Positions 14,712 to 22,394 of a DNA stretch of 27,800 bases are shown piece after piece. The position numbers were made by a program, and so were the translations under genes. Below the pieces are notes generated by a model. That model made no database searches. It saw only the letters and a program-made list of their open reading frames with translations, and was not told where the DNA came from. The DNA comes from Longivirga sp036510975 (GTDB lineage Bacteria > Actinomycetota > Actinomycetes > S36-B12 > CAIYMF01): the NCBI GenBank assembly GCA_036510975.1, contig DATCCY010000006.1:1-27800 (forward strand), written 5' to 3'. Positions within the stretch are counted from its first letter, which is position 1, and each line of letters opens with the position of its first letter.

Positions 14712-15620
14712 GGCTCTGGCGCGGCCCGCTAGGTCGGGCGCGTCGTGGGGCAGCCAGAGCACCCGGTCGTCGCGGCGGAACCAGGTGTCCTGGCGGCGGG
14801 CGAAGCGTCTCGTCGCGCGCTGGGTCTCCGCGATCGCCGCCTGCTCGGTCAGCTCGCCGTCGAGGAGCCGCAGCACCTGCGCGTAGCCCAGCGCGCGCGA
14901 GGCCGTCACGCCTTCGCGCAGGCCGATCCCGGCCAGCCGCCGCACCTCATCGACGAGCCCCCGCGCCCACATCCGCTCCACCCGCTCGTCGATGCCTACG
15001 TCGAGCTCCGGTCGCGGCACGTCGAGGCCGATCTGCACCGACGGGTAGACGTCGCGCGCGACCGGCAGGGTCGCGGCGAAGGACCCGCCGGTGATCTCCA
15101 CGACCTCGAGCGCACGCACCACCCGGCGTCCGTTGCTCGGCAGGATCGACGCCGCAGCAGCCGGATCCACCGCTGCGAGCCGCGCGTGCAGCTCGCCGGA
15201 CCCGACGGCTGCCAGCTCGGCCTCGAGCCGGGCCCGCACGACCGGATCCGTCCCCGGGAACTCCAGCCGGTCGAGCACCGCACGCACGTAGAGGCCCGAG
15301 CCGCCGACCAGGACCGGCGTACGCCCCTCGGCGAGCAGCGCATCCACGACCGCCCGGGCCCGCGCCTGGTAGTCCGCGACGCTCGCGGTCTCGGTCACGT
15401 CCCAGACGTCGAGCAGGTGGTGCGGCACGCCGCGCCGCTCGTCGAGAGAGAGCTTCGCCGTCCCGACGTCCATCCCGCGGTAGAGCTGCATCGAGTCGGC
15501 GTTGACGACCTCGCCGCCGAGAGCCAGGGCGAGGTCGACCGCGAGGTCGGACTTGCCCGACGCCGTCGGCCCCACCACGGCCACGACGCGCGGCTGCGAC
15601 CACGACCCGACCGGCTGCAC
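14691..15620 (-). CDS. miaA: tRNA dimethylallyltransferase MiaA
   Basis: MiaA adds a dimethylallyl group to N6 of A37 in tRNAs that read codons starting with U, the first step to ms2i6A. The 309-residue protein has the P-loop GPTASGKS (17-24), the catalytic-Asp motif ADSMQLYRGMDVGTAK (about 41-56), GGSGLYVRAVLD, the SNGRRVVRALEV stretch and a C-terminal tRNA-contact segment TQRATRRFARRQDTWFRRD. GTG 15620 is chosen for the GGGGGAGG site 9 nt upstream; longer readings run into the region opposite the LEA-like gene. The C-terminal ALIVP and the TAG are supplied by palindromic repeat B. Its usual partner miaB lies about 2.2 kb upstream on the same strand. Confidence 0.97.
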   Translation of the reverse strand: MQPVGSWSQPRVVAVVGPTASGKSDLAVDLALALGGEVVNADSMQLYRGMDVGTAKLSLDERRGVPHHLLDVWDVTETASVADYQARARAVVDALLAEGRTPVLVGGSGLYVRAVLDRLEFPGTDPVVRARLEAELAAVGSGELHARLAAVDPAAAASILPSNGRRVVRALEVVEITGGSFAATLPVARDVYPSVQIGLDVPRPELDVGIDERVERMWARGLVDEVRRLAGIGLREGVTASRALGYAQVLRLLDGELTEQAAIAETQRATRRFARRQDTWFRRDDRVLWLPHDAPDLAGRARAAALIVP

Positions 15621-15720
15621 GTCGACGATCCTCCCCCACGCGCCTTGTGCACGCCGACCGACCCGGACAGGATCGAGCCAGCCGGCCACCGCGGCCGCCG
15701 CACGAAGGGAGCGAACAACC

Positions 15721-16224
15721 ATGGGTCTTCTCGACAGCATCAAGGGCCTCTTCGGCGGTACGGCGGAGAAGGCGACCGAGGCCGCGACGAAGGCCGCGGC
15801 GAGCGCGAGCACGGTCGCCGACAAGGCCAAGACCTCCACCGCGGGGATCACCGAGCAGGCCAAGGGCGCCGCGGGCGTGGCCGCGGCCACCGCCGGCACC
15901 GCCGCGGGTCAGGCGAAGGAGGCCGTCACCGGCGTCGCCGACGCCCACGGCGACAAGGTCACCGGCGCCGTGTCCTCCGCGCACGCCTTCGTCAGCGAGA
16001 AGACCGGCGGGAAGCTCGACCCCGTCACCGGCAAGGTCGACGAGCTGACCACCAAGGCGGTCGGGTCGCTGCAGTCCGACTCCCCGGCCACCCAGGCCGC
16101 CGCCACCGTCGCCGACGCCGCCGGCACCGCGGCGGACAAGGTCGGCGACACCGCGCAGAAGGCCGCCGACACCGTGTCCGACGCCGCGAGCACCGTCGCC
16201 GACGCCGTCGACGACGCCACCTGA
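15721..16224 (+). CDS. Alanine/lysine-rich helical protein, Rv0909/LEA-like
   Basis: This 167-residue, strongly biased protein (Ala, Lys, Thr, Asp; one Phe-containing end, MGLLDSIKGLFGG) is built of amphipathic repeats such as AADKVGDTAQKAADTVSDAA. The segment AFVSEKTGGKLDPVTGKVDE (about 88-107) resembles the FVDxKTGGKYxDKVDK core of the small Rv0909/MT0933-type proteins listed as antitoxins, and the overall texture resembles LEA or phasin-like proteins. No toxin gene is adjacent, so the antitoxin label should not be carried over. The N-terminus looks like a short membrane- or polymer-binding helix. The ATG has GAAGGGAG about 9 nt upstream. It is divergent from miaA. A stress-protective or granule-associated role is a guess; the coding call is firm. 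Confidence 0.8.
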   Translation: MGLLDSIKGLFGGTAEKATEAATKAAASASTVADKAKTSTAGITEQAKGAAGVAAATAGTAAGQAKEAVTGVADAHGDKVTGAVSSAHAFVSEKTGGKLDPVTGKVDELTTKAVGSLQSDSPATQAAATVADAAGTAADKVGDTAQKAADTVSDAASTVADAVDDAT

Positions 16225-16353
16225 GCCCACCGACGCCCACCCCAGACGGCCACGCGCCACCGCCCAGGGCCGCTCGGCCACCTGAGGCCACCGTCACGGG
16301 CCAATAGCCACCGCCGGTGGGACCTGCCGACGGGTGCCCGCGGCGCTGCCCGC

Positions 16354-17067
16354 TCAGGCGCGCGAGACCCAGTCGGCCACGACGTAGCCGACGCCGTACG
16401 GCGCCGACGCCACGCGGACCGCGGCGTCGTACGCCGAGTCCTCGGCCACCGCGAGCGCGACGGCTGCGGCGTGCCACGCGGGCCACCCCGCGGCCGACAC
16501 CCGCGCCGCGCGGTCCCGGTCGATCTCGGCGAGCAGGTGCGGGTGCCCCGAGGCGAGCGCGGCGGCGACGTCGGCGTCGAACGCCTCGGCGTCGGGGTGC
16601 GACGACGCCGGCGCCCTCTCGCTGCGCGCCGCCGAGCCGTCGGCGACCACCAGCAGTGCCGAGCGGCGGGTCTCGTGCCCGAGCGCGGTCGCGACGGCCG
16701 CGATCGTGGCGGCCGACGCGTCGGCGTCGACCTCGAGGGCCACCCGGTCACCGGGCCACCCGGAGCGCCCGAGCAGCCAGGCACCCATCGTGAGCGCGAG
16801 CGGCAGCGCCGGCCCGCCGGGAGACGCGGGGTCGAGCGGAACGTCGAGGTCCACCCCGAACCCGCGCAGCGTGCCGGTGCCGGACTCGTGCGTGCGCATC
16901 GCCGACCCCGCTCCGATCACGACTACGCGCTCGGCGCCACCTGCCAGCACCCGGCGTACGGCGTCGATGGCGGCGTCGCGCACCTCGTCGAGCTCGGCCG
17001 CGGCCCCGGACGCGACGTCGGGGACGAGCATCGGCGTGCTCGGGACGAAGGCCGCTCCGGTGATCAC
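16354..17067 (-). CDS. Class III extradiol dioxygenase subunit-B-like protein
   Basis: This 237-residue protein has the fold of the B subunit of protocatechuate 4,5-dioxygenase-type enzymes and is a fixed neighbour of miaA/miaB in actinobacteria. Features are the opening AAFVPSTPMLVPDV, VVVIGAGSAMRTH, the central ALLVVADGSAARSERAP and the closing SAPYGVGYVVADW. Whether it binds iron or has ring-cleaving activity is not established, and a core role tied to tRNA modification or cell wall is possible. GTG 17067 has TAGGGT exactly 7 nt upstream and no ribosome site, so the message is probably leaderless. It converges with the LEA-like gene across about 130 bp with no clear hairpin. Confidence 0.82.
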   Translation of the reverse strand: MITGAAFVPSTPMLVPDVASGAAAELDEVRDAAIDAVRRVLAGGAERVVVIGAGSAMRTHESGTGTLRGFGVDLDVPLDPASPGGPALPLALTMGAWLLGRSGWPGDRVALEVDADASAATIAAVATALGHETRRSALLVVADGSAARSERAPASSHPDAEAFDADVAAALASGHPHLLAEIDRDRAARVSAAGWPAWHAAAVALAVAEDSAYDAAVRVASAPYGVGYVVADWVSRA

Positions 17068-17074
17068 AGCACCG

Positions 17075-17080
17075 ACCCTA
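17075..17080 (-). promoter_or_regulatory. -10 element for leaderless extradiol-like gene
   Basis: TAGGGT lies 7 nt before the GTG at 17067; there is no ribosome site. Confidence 0.45.
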
Positions 17081-17192
17081 GAGGGGGTGGCGCCGCACGG
17101 CGCGTCGCCTCACTGCCCCCATCGCCGGGTTACGGCGCCCGCACCCGTGATTCAGGCGGCGAGGCAGCGTCGACCGTCGCCGGCCGCGTGGC

Positions 17193-17741
17193 TCACGGTC
17201 CCTGCACCGACGCGCCCGAGACGGAGTCGACGAGGACGCGACGGCCGAGCTCGGAGGTGAGCGTCACCTTCTGCACGGCGGGTTTCGCGACGTTGACGCA
17301 GGCCTTCGGCGCCCGGAAGTCCTGCCACCACTGCGACACGGGCGGGAGCCACGGCCTGTCGACGTGCACGAGCACCGAGACGAGCAGCGGCGTCTCGACG
17401 ACGGTCACCGCCAGCGGCGCCGGCTCGCACGTCATGTGCGTGGTGGTCAGCGTGAGGGCCGTGCCGGATCCGGCGTAGCGCGTGGTGGGTCGGGCGCCGA
17501 CCTGCTGGAAGGGTTGCGCCGAGAGGCCTTCGGGCCGCACGCCCGCTGTGCCCGCGGCCGCCTTGGCCAGGGCCGTGGGGTCAGCCTGCCAGGCCTTGCC
17601 GACCGCGTCGTCGCGCTCGGCGATCGCCTTGTAGTCCATCGCGTGCTGGTAGGCCTGGAAGCCGAACCAGGCGAGGACGGTCAGCACCGCGGCGTAGAAC
17701 AGCATCGAGAGCAGCGCCGACAGGCAGCCGGAGCGTCGCAC
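17193..17741 (-). CDS. Membrane-anchored hypothetical protein
   Basis: This 182-residue protein has one N-terminal membrane segment (about 8-30, SALLSMLFYAAVLTVLAWFGFQAY) and an extracytoplasmic domain of about 150 residues. The outer part is threonine/valine-rich and looks beta-stranded (GTALTLTTTHMTCEP, then PLLVSVLVHVDRPW). It has two cysteines (MTCEP and KACVN) that could form a disulfide. I do not recognise the family. The start is well marked: GTG with GAGGAG 8 nt upstream. It sits between miaB and the extradiol-like gene on the same strand, 113 bp after miaB, so it may ride on the miaB transcript. No lipobox is seen. Confidence 0.72.
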   Translation of the reverse strand: MRRSGCLSALLSMLFYAAVLTVLAWFGFQAYQHAMDYKAIAERDDAVGKAWQADPTALAKAAAGTAGVRPEGLSAQPFQQVGARPTTRYAGSGTALTLTTTHMTCEPAPLAVTVVETPLLVSVLVHVDRPWLPPVSQWWQDFRAPKACVNVAKPAVQKVTLTSELGRRVLVDSVSGASVQGP

Positions 17742-17854
17742 CGCTGGCTCCTCTCCCGCGCCGGGCGACGCGTCCCGGGCCCGACGTTAGCCCCGCCGAG
17801 ACCTCGAGCCGCGGCAGCGCGCGCCGGCGTGACCCGAACGGACGGGTTGGAGTC

Positions 17855-19330
17855 CTACGCCCGCAGGGTCGGGAGGCCGAGCAGCACCGGAGCCGGCCCG
17901 TCGCCGGTCCGGACGGCGTCGGTGTCGGTGTGGGTGTCGGTGTCGGACGAGCCCGCCTGTCGCGCCTGCCACGCGTCGCCCGCGCGGGTCCGGCGTACGC
18001 CGTCGACCGCGAGGTCGGACACGAGGTGGTGCGGCGCGGCGGAGGTGACCTCGGCGACCACGACGTCACCCGGCCTCGGCGCCGACGTGCCCGGGGTGAA
18101 GTGCACGAGGCGGTTGTCCGGCGCGCGGCCCGACAGGCGCAGGGTGGCGCCGTCCTTGCGGCCCTCGCCCTCCGCGACGAGCAGCTCCACGCGACGCCCG
18201 ACGAGCTTGTTGTTCTCGTCCCAGGCGATCTCGTCGGAGAGCTCCTGGAGCCGACGGTAGCGCTCGCGCACGACCTGTGCCGGCACCTGGTCGGCGTAGG
18301 TCGCAGCCGGTGTCCCCGGCCGCGGGGAGTACTGGAAGGTGAAGGCGGAGGCGAACCGCGCGCGGCGCACGACGTCGAGGGTCGCGGCGAAGTCGTCCTC
18401 GGTCTCGCCCGGGAAGCCGACGATGATGTCGGTGGTGATCGCGGCCTCGGGCATCGCGGCGCGGACCCGGTCGATGATGGCGAGGTAGCGCTCGCTGCGG
18501 TAGGAGCGGCGCATCTCCTTGAGCACCTTGTCGCTGCCGCTCTGCAGCGGCATGTGCAGCTGCGGCATGACGCTCGGGGTCTCGGCCATCGCGGCGACCA
18601 CGTCGTCGGTGAAGTCGGCGGGGTGCGGGCTGGTGAAGCGCACGCGCTCGAGGCCGTCGATCGAGCCGCACGCGCGGAGCAGCTTCGCGAACGCCTGTCG
18701 GTCGCCGAACTCGACACCATAGGCGTTGACATTCTGGCCGAGCAGGGTCACCTCGAGGACGCCCTCGCCGACGAGCGCCTCGATCTCGGCCAGCACGTCG
18801 CCGGGGCGACGGTCCTTCTCCTTGCCGCGCAGGCTCGGCACGATGCAGAACGTGCACGTGTTGTTGCACCCGACGCTGATGGCGACCCAGGCGGCGTAGG
18901 CCGACTCGCGACGGCTCGGCAGCGTGGATGGGAAGACCTCGAGCGACTCCGCGATCTCGACCTGCGCCTCGGCGTTGACGCGCGAGCGCTCGAGCAGCGC
19001 GGGCAGCGACCCGATGTTGTGCGTGCCGAACACGACGTCGACCCACGGGGCACGGCGTACGACCTCGCCGCGGTCCTTCTGCGCCATGCAGCCACCGACG
19101 GCGATCTGCATGCCGGGAGTGACGTCCTTGACCGACTTGAGGTGCCCGAGGTTGCCGTAGAGCCGGTTGTCGGCGTTCTCACGCACCGCGCAGGTGTTGA
19201 ACACGACGACGTCGGCCTGCTCGCCGGCGGCCGGGCGCGCGTAGCCCGCCGCCTCGAGCAGCCCGGAGAGCCGCTCGGAGTCGTGGACGTTCATCTGGCA
19301 CCCGTAGGTGCGCACCTCGTACGTACGCAT
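17855..19330 (-). CDS. miaB: tRNA-2-methylthio-N6-dimethylallyladenosine synthase MiaB
   Basis: MiaB is a radical-SAM methylthiotransferase that inserts a methylthio group at C2 of i6A37, acting after MiaA. The N-terminal UPF0004 domain holds the auxiliary-cluster cysteines Cys11 (YGCQMN), Cys47 (NTCAV) and Cys81 (GGCMAQ). The radical-SAM cluster cysteines are Cys155, Cys159 and Cys162 (GCNNTCTFC), and a TRAM domain follows near the C-terminus (VGRRVELLVAEGEG). ATG 19330 is preferred: TAGGGT lies 8 nt upstream, consistent with a leaderless start; a TTG three codons earlier is less likely. The C-terminus has a DTDTHTDTD stretch made by a hexanucleotide repeat. Repeat C lies just upstream. Confidence 0.97.
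   Translation of the reverse strand: MRTYEVRTYGCQMNVHDSERLSGLLEAAGYARPAAGEQADVVVFNTCAVRENADNRLYGNLGHLKSVKDVTPGMQIAVGGCMAQKDRGEVVRRAPWVDVVFGTHNIGSLPALLERSRVNAEAQVEIAESLEVFPSTLPSRRESAYAAWVAISVGCNNTCTFCIVPSLRGKEKDRRPGDVLAEIEALVGEGVLEVTLLGQNVNAYGVEFGDRQAFAKLLRACGSIDGLERVRFTSPHPADFTDDVVAAMAETPSVMPQLHMPLQSGSDKVLKEMRRSYRSERYLAIIDRVRAAMPEAAITTDIIVGFPGETEDDFAATLDVVRRARFASAFTFQYSPRPGTPAATYADQVPAQVVRERYRRLQELSDEIAWDENNKLVGRRVELLVAEGEGRKDGATLRLSGRAPDNRLVHFTPGTSAPRPGDVVVAEVTSAAPHHLVSDLAVDGVRRTRAGDAWQARQAGSSDTDTHTDTDAVRTGDGPAPVLLGLPTLRA
17918..17946. repeat. GTCGGT hexanucleotide microsatellite in miaB
   Basis: Nearly five units of GTCGGT (one interrupted by GTGGGT) encode the alternating Asp-Thr tail of MiaB. 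Unit gain or loss keeps the frame. Confidence 0.8.
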
Positions 19331-19338
19331 GATCGCCA

Positions 19339-19344
19339 ACCCTA
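19339..19344 (-). promoter_or_regulatory. -10 element for leaderless miaB
   Basis: TAGGGT lies 8 nt before ATG 19330 with no ribosome site; a possible -35 (TTCAGT) falls 18 bp upstream, inside repeat C. Confidence 0.45.
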
Positions 19345-19357
19345 CGTCCCCCCGTTG

Positions 19358-19412
19358 TTGCCACTGAAGGACGCCTTGGTTCCATAGAGAGCAACGAAGT
19401 CCGCCTTCATCG
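19358..19412. repeat. Hairpin repeat, family C, copy 1
   Basis: This is a roughly 50-nt imperfect hairpin with outer arms CTGAAGGAC and CCGCCTTCA, lying between the PPOX-gene stop and miaB. It aligns without gaps to 20584-20634 (inverted) at 41 of 51 positions, sharing TGAAGGCGGA, CTCTATG and GTCCTTCAGTG. Confidence 0.75.
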
Positions 19413-19424
19413 CAGGCGATCGCG

Positions 19425-19814
19425 TCAGGTGAGCACCCGCTTCTCGACCGACAGGAAGCGCTTCTCGGCGTCCTGGTTGAGGTGCCAGCTCCAGATCACC
19501 TCGGGGACGATCCGGATCCGCATCCCGCCGGTGACCTCCTCGAGCGTCGCCGCGCCGCGCACCTTCACCCCGCGCGGCGCCCACGGGTCGACGCTCGCGA
19601 GGTCGTCGACCACGATCGTCGCGCGCGGGTTCGCCAGCAGGTTGCGGTAGCGGACCGTCTTCGTGATGTCGTAGCCGCCGGTCACCAGGGTGTCGCCGTC
19701 CACGCCGAAGCCCACGGCCGCGACATCCGGTACGCCGGTGGCCGACGCGGTCGCGATCCGGGCCAGCGGCTGCGCGCTGAGGTACTCGAGCTCGGCGTCG
19801 GTGAACACGGCCAT
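19425..19814 (-). CDS. PPOX class, probably F420-dependent, FMN-binding split-barrel protein
   Basis: This 129-residue single-domain protein is of the pyridoxamine-5'-phosphate-oxidase-like split barrel that binds F420 or flavin. Typical elements are the N-terminal FTDAELEYLSAQPLARIATA, VPDVAAVGFGVDGDTLVTGG, the nucleotide-contact segment TVRYRNLLANPRATIVVDD and the closing basic RIRIVPEVIWSW. The HLNQD...R end resembles the subgroup labelled PPOX class F420-dependent/OxyR-family. The reaction is unknown; relatives reduce biliverdin, quinones or similar compounds. ATG 19814 has GAGGAGG 6 nt upstream; the GTG one codon earlier is too close to it. It is followed by repeat C, then miaB. The cofactor is inferred from family membership. 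Confidence 0.85.
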   Translation of the reverse strand: MAVFTDAELEYLSAQPLARIATASATGVPDVAAVGFGVDGDTLVTGGYDITKTVRYRNLLANPRATIVVDDLASVDPWAPRGVKVRGAATLEEVTGGMRIRIVPEVIWSWHLNQDAEKRFLSVEKRVLT

Positions 19815-19874
19815 CACACCCTCCTCGGGTCGGCTCCCAGGGGACCACGGATGCCGACGCGGCGCAGTCCGAAC

Positions 19875-20570
19875 TCAGCTCGCCGGCGACGGCGCGGGAG
19901 GCAGCACCAGCAGGGCGCCCGCGGTTCCGGCCACCGTCAGGGCCACGCAGAACCCGCCGAGCACGTCGCTCGACCAGTGCACTCCGAGCACGAGCCGCGA
20001 CAGCCCCATCGCGACACCGAACGCACCGAACGCACCGAACGCGAGCGCAACCCCGAGTCCCCAGGCCCTGCTCCGCATCAGGCTCGCGAGGGCCACGCCG
20101 CACGCGGCGTAGACCGCGATCCCTGCGGTGGCGTGCCCGGAGGGGTACGACAGCGTGGCCTCCGACCCGAGGCTGTGCTCCCAGACCGGCCTGGCCCGGC
20201 CGACGACCGGTTCGAGCAGCGAGGTGACGAACGGCGCGAGGCTCGCCACGGCGACCAGGGCCAGTGCCGCCCGCCATCGATGCGCCAACACGAGCAGGAT
20301 CGTGGTGGCCGCCACGACGAGCACGCACGCGGCGAAGGACCCCGCGGCCTGCAGGATCTCGGAGCCCCGCACCGCCCACGGCGTCACCAGCGTCCAGGAA
20401 TGGATCGTGTCGTCCATCGACTCGTCGAACCGCAGCAGAGGGGGCCACCCGCGGACGATCAGGACGGCGAGGACGAGTACGACCGACGCCGCCGCGCCCG
20501 CGCCCACCCACCCGACGCGCCGGGTCGGCCACCGTCGCTCCGCTGCCGCGGGCTGCACGGCGGTCACCAC
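19875..20570 (-). CDS. PAP2-type membrane phosphatase
   Basis: This 231-residue integral membrane protein of the PAP2 superfamily has about six segments and may dephosphorylate lipid phosphates such as undecaprenyl diphosphate or phosphatidic acid. Of the three acid-phosphatase motifs, PSGH (143-146) and SRLVLGVHWSSD (191-202, with Arg192, His198 and Asp202) are intact. Motif 1 reads EPVVGRARP (120-128), so the usual lysine of K-X6-RP is glutamate at position 120, confirmed by the GAA codon. Activity may be altered. A 9-bp triplication (20015-20041) encodes AFGAFGAFG in a membrane helix. GTG 20570 lacks a clear ribosome site. It lies between rny and the PPOX gene, all on one strand. Confidence 0.86.
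   Translation of the reverse strand: MVTAVQPAAAERRWPTRRVGWVGAGAAASVVLVLAVLIVRGWPPLLRFDESMDDTIHSWTLVTPWAVRGSEILQAAGSFAACVLVVAATTILLVLAHRWRAALALVAVASLAPFVTSLLEPVVGRARPVWEHSLGSEATLSYPSGHATAGIAVYAACGVALASLMRSRAWGLGVALAFGAFGAFGVAMGLSRLVLGVHWSSDVLGGFCVALTVAGTAGALLVLPPAPSPAS
20015..20041. repeat. Three perfect 9-bp tandem repeats in the PAP2 gene
   Basis: CACCGAACG occurs three times in a row (20015-20023, 20024-20032, 20033-20041), encoding small/aromatic residues within a membrane helix. Copy changes would lengthen the helix by three residues. Confidence 0.85.
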
Positions 20571-20583
20571 GCGCGCCTCGAAA

Positions 20584-20634
20584 GTGAAGGCGGAGTCTGT
20601 TGTCCTCTATGCAACAAAGGGGTCCTTCAGTGAC
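20584..20634. repeat. Hairpin repeat, family C, copy 2
   Basis: GTGAAGGCGGAGTCTGTTG is followed by a short loop and CAACAAAGGGGTCCTTCAGT; stems TGAAGG/CCTTCA and TGTTG/CAACA pair. It abuts the rny stop codon (20636-20634) and precedes the PAP2 gene. It is the inverted counterpart of 19358-19412. Confidence 0.75.
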
Positions 20635-22394
20635 TACCGGGCGAGGCCCGTGGCTCGGGACTCTCGGACCACCGTGACGCGGATCTGGCCGGGGTAGGTG
20701 AGCTCGTGCTCGATCTCGGCGGCGATGTCGCGGGCGAGGACCTGCATGCCGATGTCGTCGACCTGGTCGGGCAGCACGACGATGCGCACCTCGCGACCGG
20801 CCTGCATCGCGAAGACCTTGTCGACCCCGTCGTGCGCCGACGCGATCTGCTCGAGCCGCTCGAGGCGCTCGACATAGTGCTCGAGGGACTCCCGCCGCGC
20901 CCCGGGGCGGCCGCCGCTCATCGAGTCGGCCGTCTGGGTCAGCACCGCCTCGAGGGTCCGCACCTCGACCTCGTTGTGGTGCGCCTCGATCGCGTGGACG
21001 ACGTCCTCGTGCTCGCCGTACCGACGCGCCACCTCGCCGCCGATGAGCGCGTGCGAGCCCTGCACCTCGTGGGTGAGGGCCTTGCCGATGTCGTGGAGCA
21101 GCGCGCAGCGCTTCGCGTGCTCGATGGGCAGGCGCAGCTCCGCGGCCATGATGCCCGCGAGGTGCGCGCACTCGATGAGGTGGCCGAGCACGTTCTGCCC
21201 GTACGACGTCCGGAAGCGCAGCCGTCCTAGCAGCACGATCAGGTCCGGGTGCATGTCGCCGATCGCGAGGTCGACGAGGGCGTCCTCGCCGGCGCGGACG
21301 ATCCGCGCCTCGACCTCGAGGCGGCTGCGCTCGTACTCCTCCTCGATGCGGCTCGGCTGGATCCGGCCGTCGGCGACCAGCGCCTCGAGGGTGATCCGTG
21401 CGACCTCGCGCCGCACCGGGTCGAAGCTCGAGAGCAGCACCGCCTCGGGAGTGTCGTCGATGAGCAGGTTGACGCCGGTGACCGCCTCGAACGTGCGGAT
21501 GTTACGGCCCTCGCGGCCGATGATCCGGCCCTTCATCGAGTCGTCGGGCAGGTGCAGCACCGACACGGTGGACTCGGCCGTCTGCTCCGAGGCGATGCGC
21601 TGCGCGGCGAGGGTGACGATACGTCGCGCCCGGTCCTCGCCCTCCTCGCGCGCCTCGCGCTCGATCTCCCGGACGGTCAGCGCGGCCTCGCGCTTGGCCT
21701 GGTGCTCCACCGCCGCGACGACCTCCGCCTTGGCCGCCTCGGCGGTGAGGCCGGCGACATGCTCGAGCGCGGTCGCCCGCTCGTCCTCCAGGGCACCCTC
21801 GGCCGCGGCCAGCACGACCGCCCGCTCTGCGAGGTCGGCGTCGCGCTGCTCGAGGGCCGCACGTCGCTCGGCGAGCGCGGTCAGCTCGGCGTCGAGCCGC
21901 GCCTCGCGCTCGGCGAGGCGGTCCTCGCGGCGCTGGGCCTCGTCGCGGATCCGGGCCACCTCGTCGCGGGCCGCGGCGATCTCGGCGCGAGCCGCGGCGA
22001 CGTCGGCCGCGGACTGGGAGCGCCGCTCCTCGGCCCGGCGGACGCCCTCCGCCGCCTCCGCACGGGTCTGCTCGGCCGCGGCGAGAGCCGCCCCGGCGAG
22101 AGCCCTGCTGCGATCGGCGTCCTTCTCGGCCGTGGCCCGCACCCGGTCGGCGTCGGCCTGGGCCGCCGCACGCAGCCGGTCCGCCTCGGCCTGACCCGCC
22201 TCGCGCAGCCGGTCTGCCTCGCGCTGGGTGTCCGACGCGCGACGCGCGAGCTCCGCATCCACCTCGGCGGCCACCTCGAGCGAGCGGTCGCGGTCGGTGT
22301 CGGCGGCCTGACGGCGCGCCCGCCCGGTCGTGACCACGAGCGCACCGGCCAGCGCCGCTGCGACCACGAACGCGACCACGGTCAGCGGATCCAC
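20634..22394 (-). CDS. rny: Ribonuclease Y
   Basis: RNase Y is a membrane-tethered endoribonuclease that starts mRNA decay. The 586-residue protein has an N-terminal membrane anchor (5-22), a long coiled coil (about 38-270), a KH domain (about 286-340, GRIIGREGRNIRTFEAVTGV) and an HD domain with the catalytic His434-Asp435 (LLHDIGKALTHE), followed by the C-terminal domain ending in TYPGQIRVTVVRE. It is longer than the usual 510-530 residues because of the coiled coil, which includes four 11-residue repeats (about 59-102, EADRLREAGQA type). GTG 22394 has only a weak GAGG nearby. Its position between recA/recX and miaB is conserved in actinobacteria. Repeat C directly follows the TAG. Confidence 0.96.
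   Translation of the reverse strand: MDPLTVVAFVVAAALAGALVVTTGRARRQAADTDRDRSLEVAAEVDAELARRASDTQREADRLREAGQAEADRLRAAAQADADRVRATAEKDADRSRALAGAALAAAEQTRAEAAEGVRRAEERRSQSAADVAAARAEIAAARDEVARIRDEAQRREDRLAEREARLDAELTALAERRAALEQRDADLAERAVVLAAAEGALEDERATALEHVAGLTAEAAKAEVVAAVEHQAKREAALTVREIEREAREEGEDRARRIVTLAAQRIASEQTAESTVSVLHLPDDSMKGRIIGREGRNIRTFEAVTGVNLLIDDTPEAVLLSSFDPVRREVARITLEALVADGRIQPSRIEEEYERSRLEVEARIVRAGEDALVDLAIGDMHPDLIVLLGRLRFRTSYGQNVLGHLIECAHLAGIMAAELRLPIEHAKRCALLHDIGKALTHEVQGSHALIGGEVARRYGEHEDVVHAIEAHHNEVEVRTLEAVLTQTADSMSGGRPGARRESLEHYVERLERLEQIASAHDGVDKVFAMQAGREVRIVVLPDQVDDIGMQVLARDIAAEIEHELTYPGQIRVTVVRESRATGLAR

Noticed and set aside
15621..15899. N-terminal extension of MiaA by about 93 residues
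   Set aside because: It would overlap the divergent LEA-like gene; GTG 15620 with GGGGGAGG fits the family length and start.
15721..16224. Toxin-antitoxin module
   Set aside because: Only the antitoxin-like KTGGK core is present; both neighbours (miaA and the extradiol-like gene) are housekeeping-type genes, not toxins.
17918..17946. CRISPR-like short repeats
   Set aside because: They are a 6-bp microsatellite inside miaB; no spacers or direct repeats of CRISPR length occur anywhere in the window.
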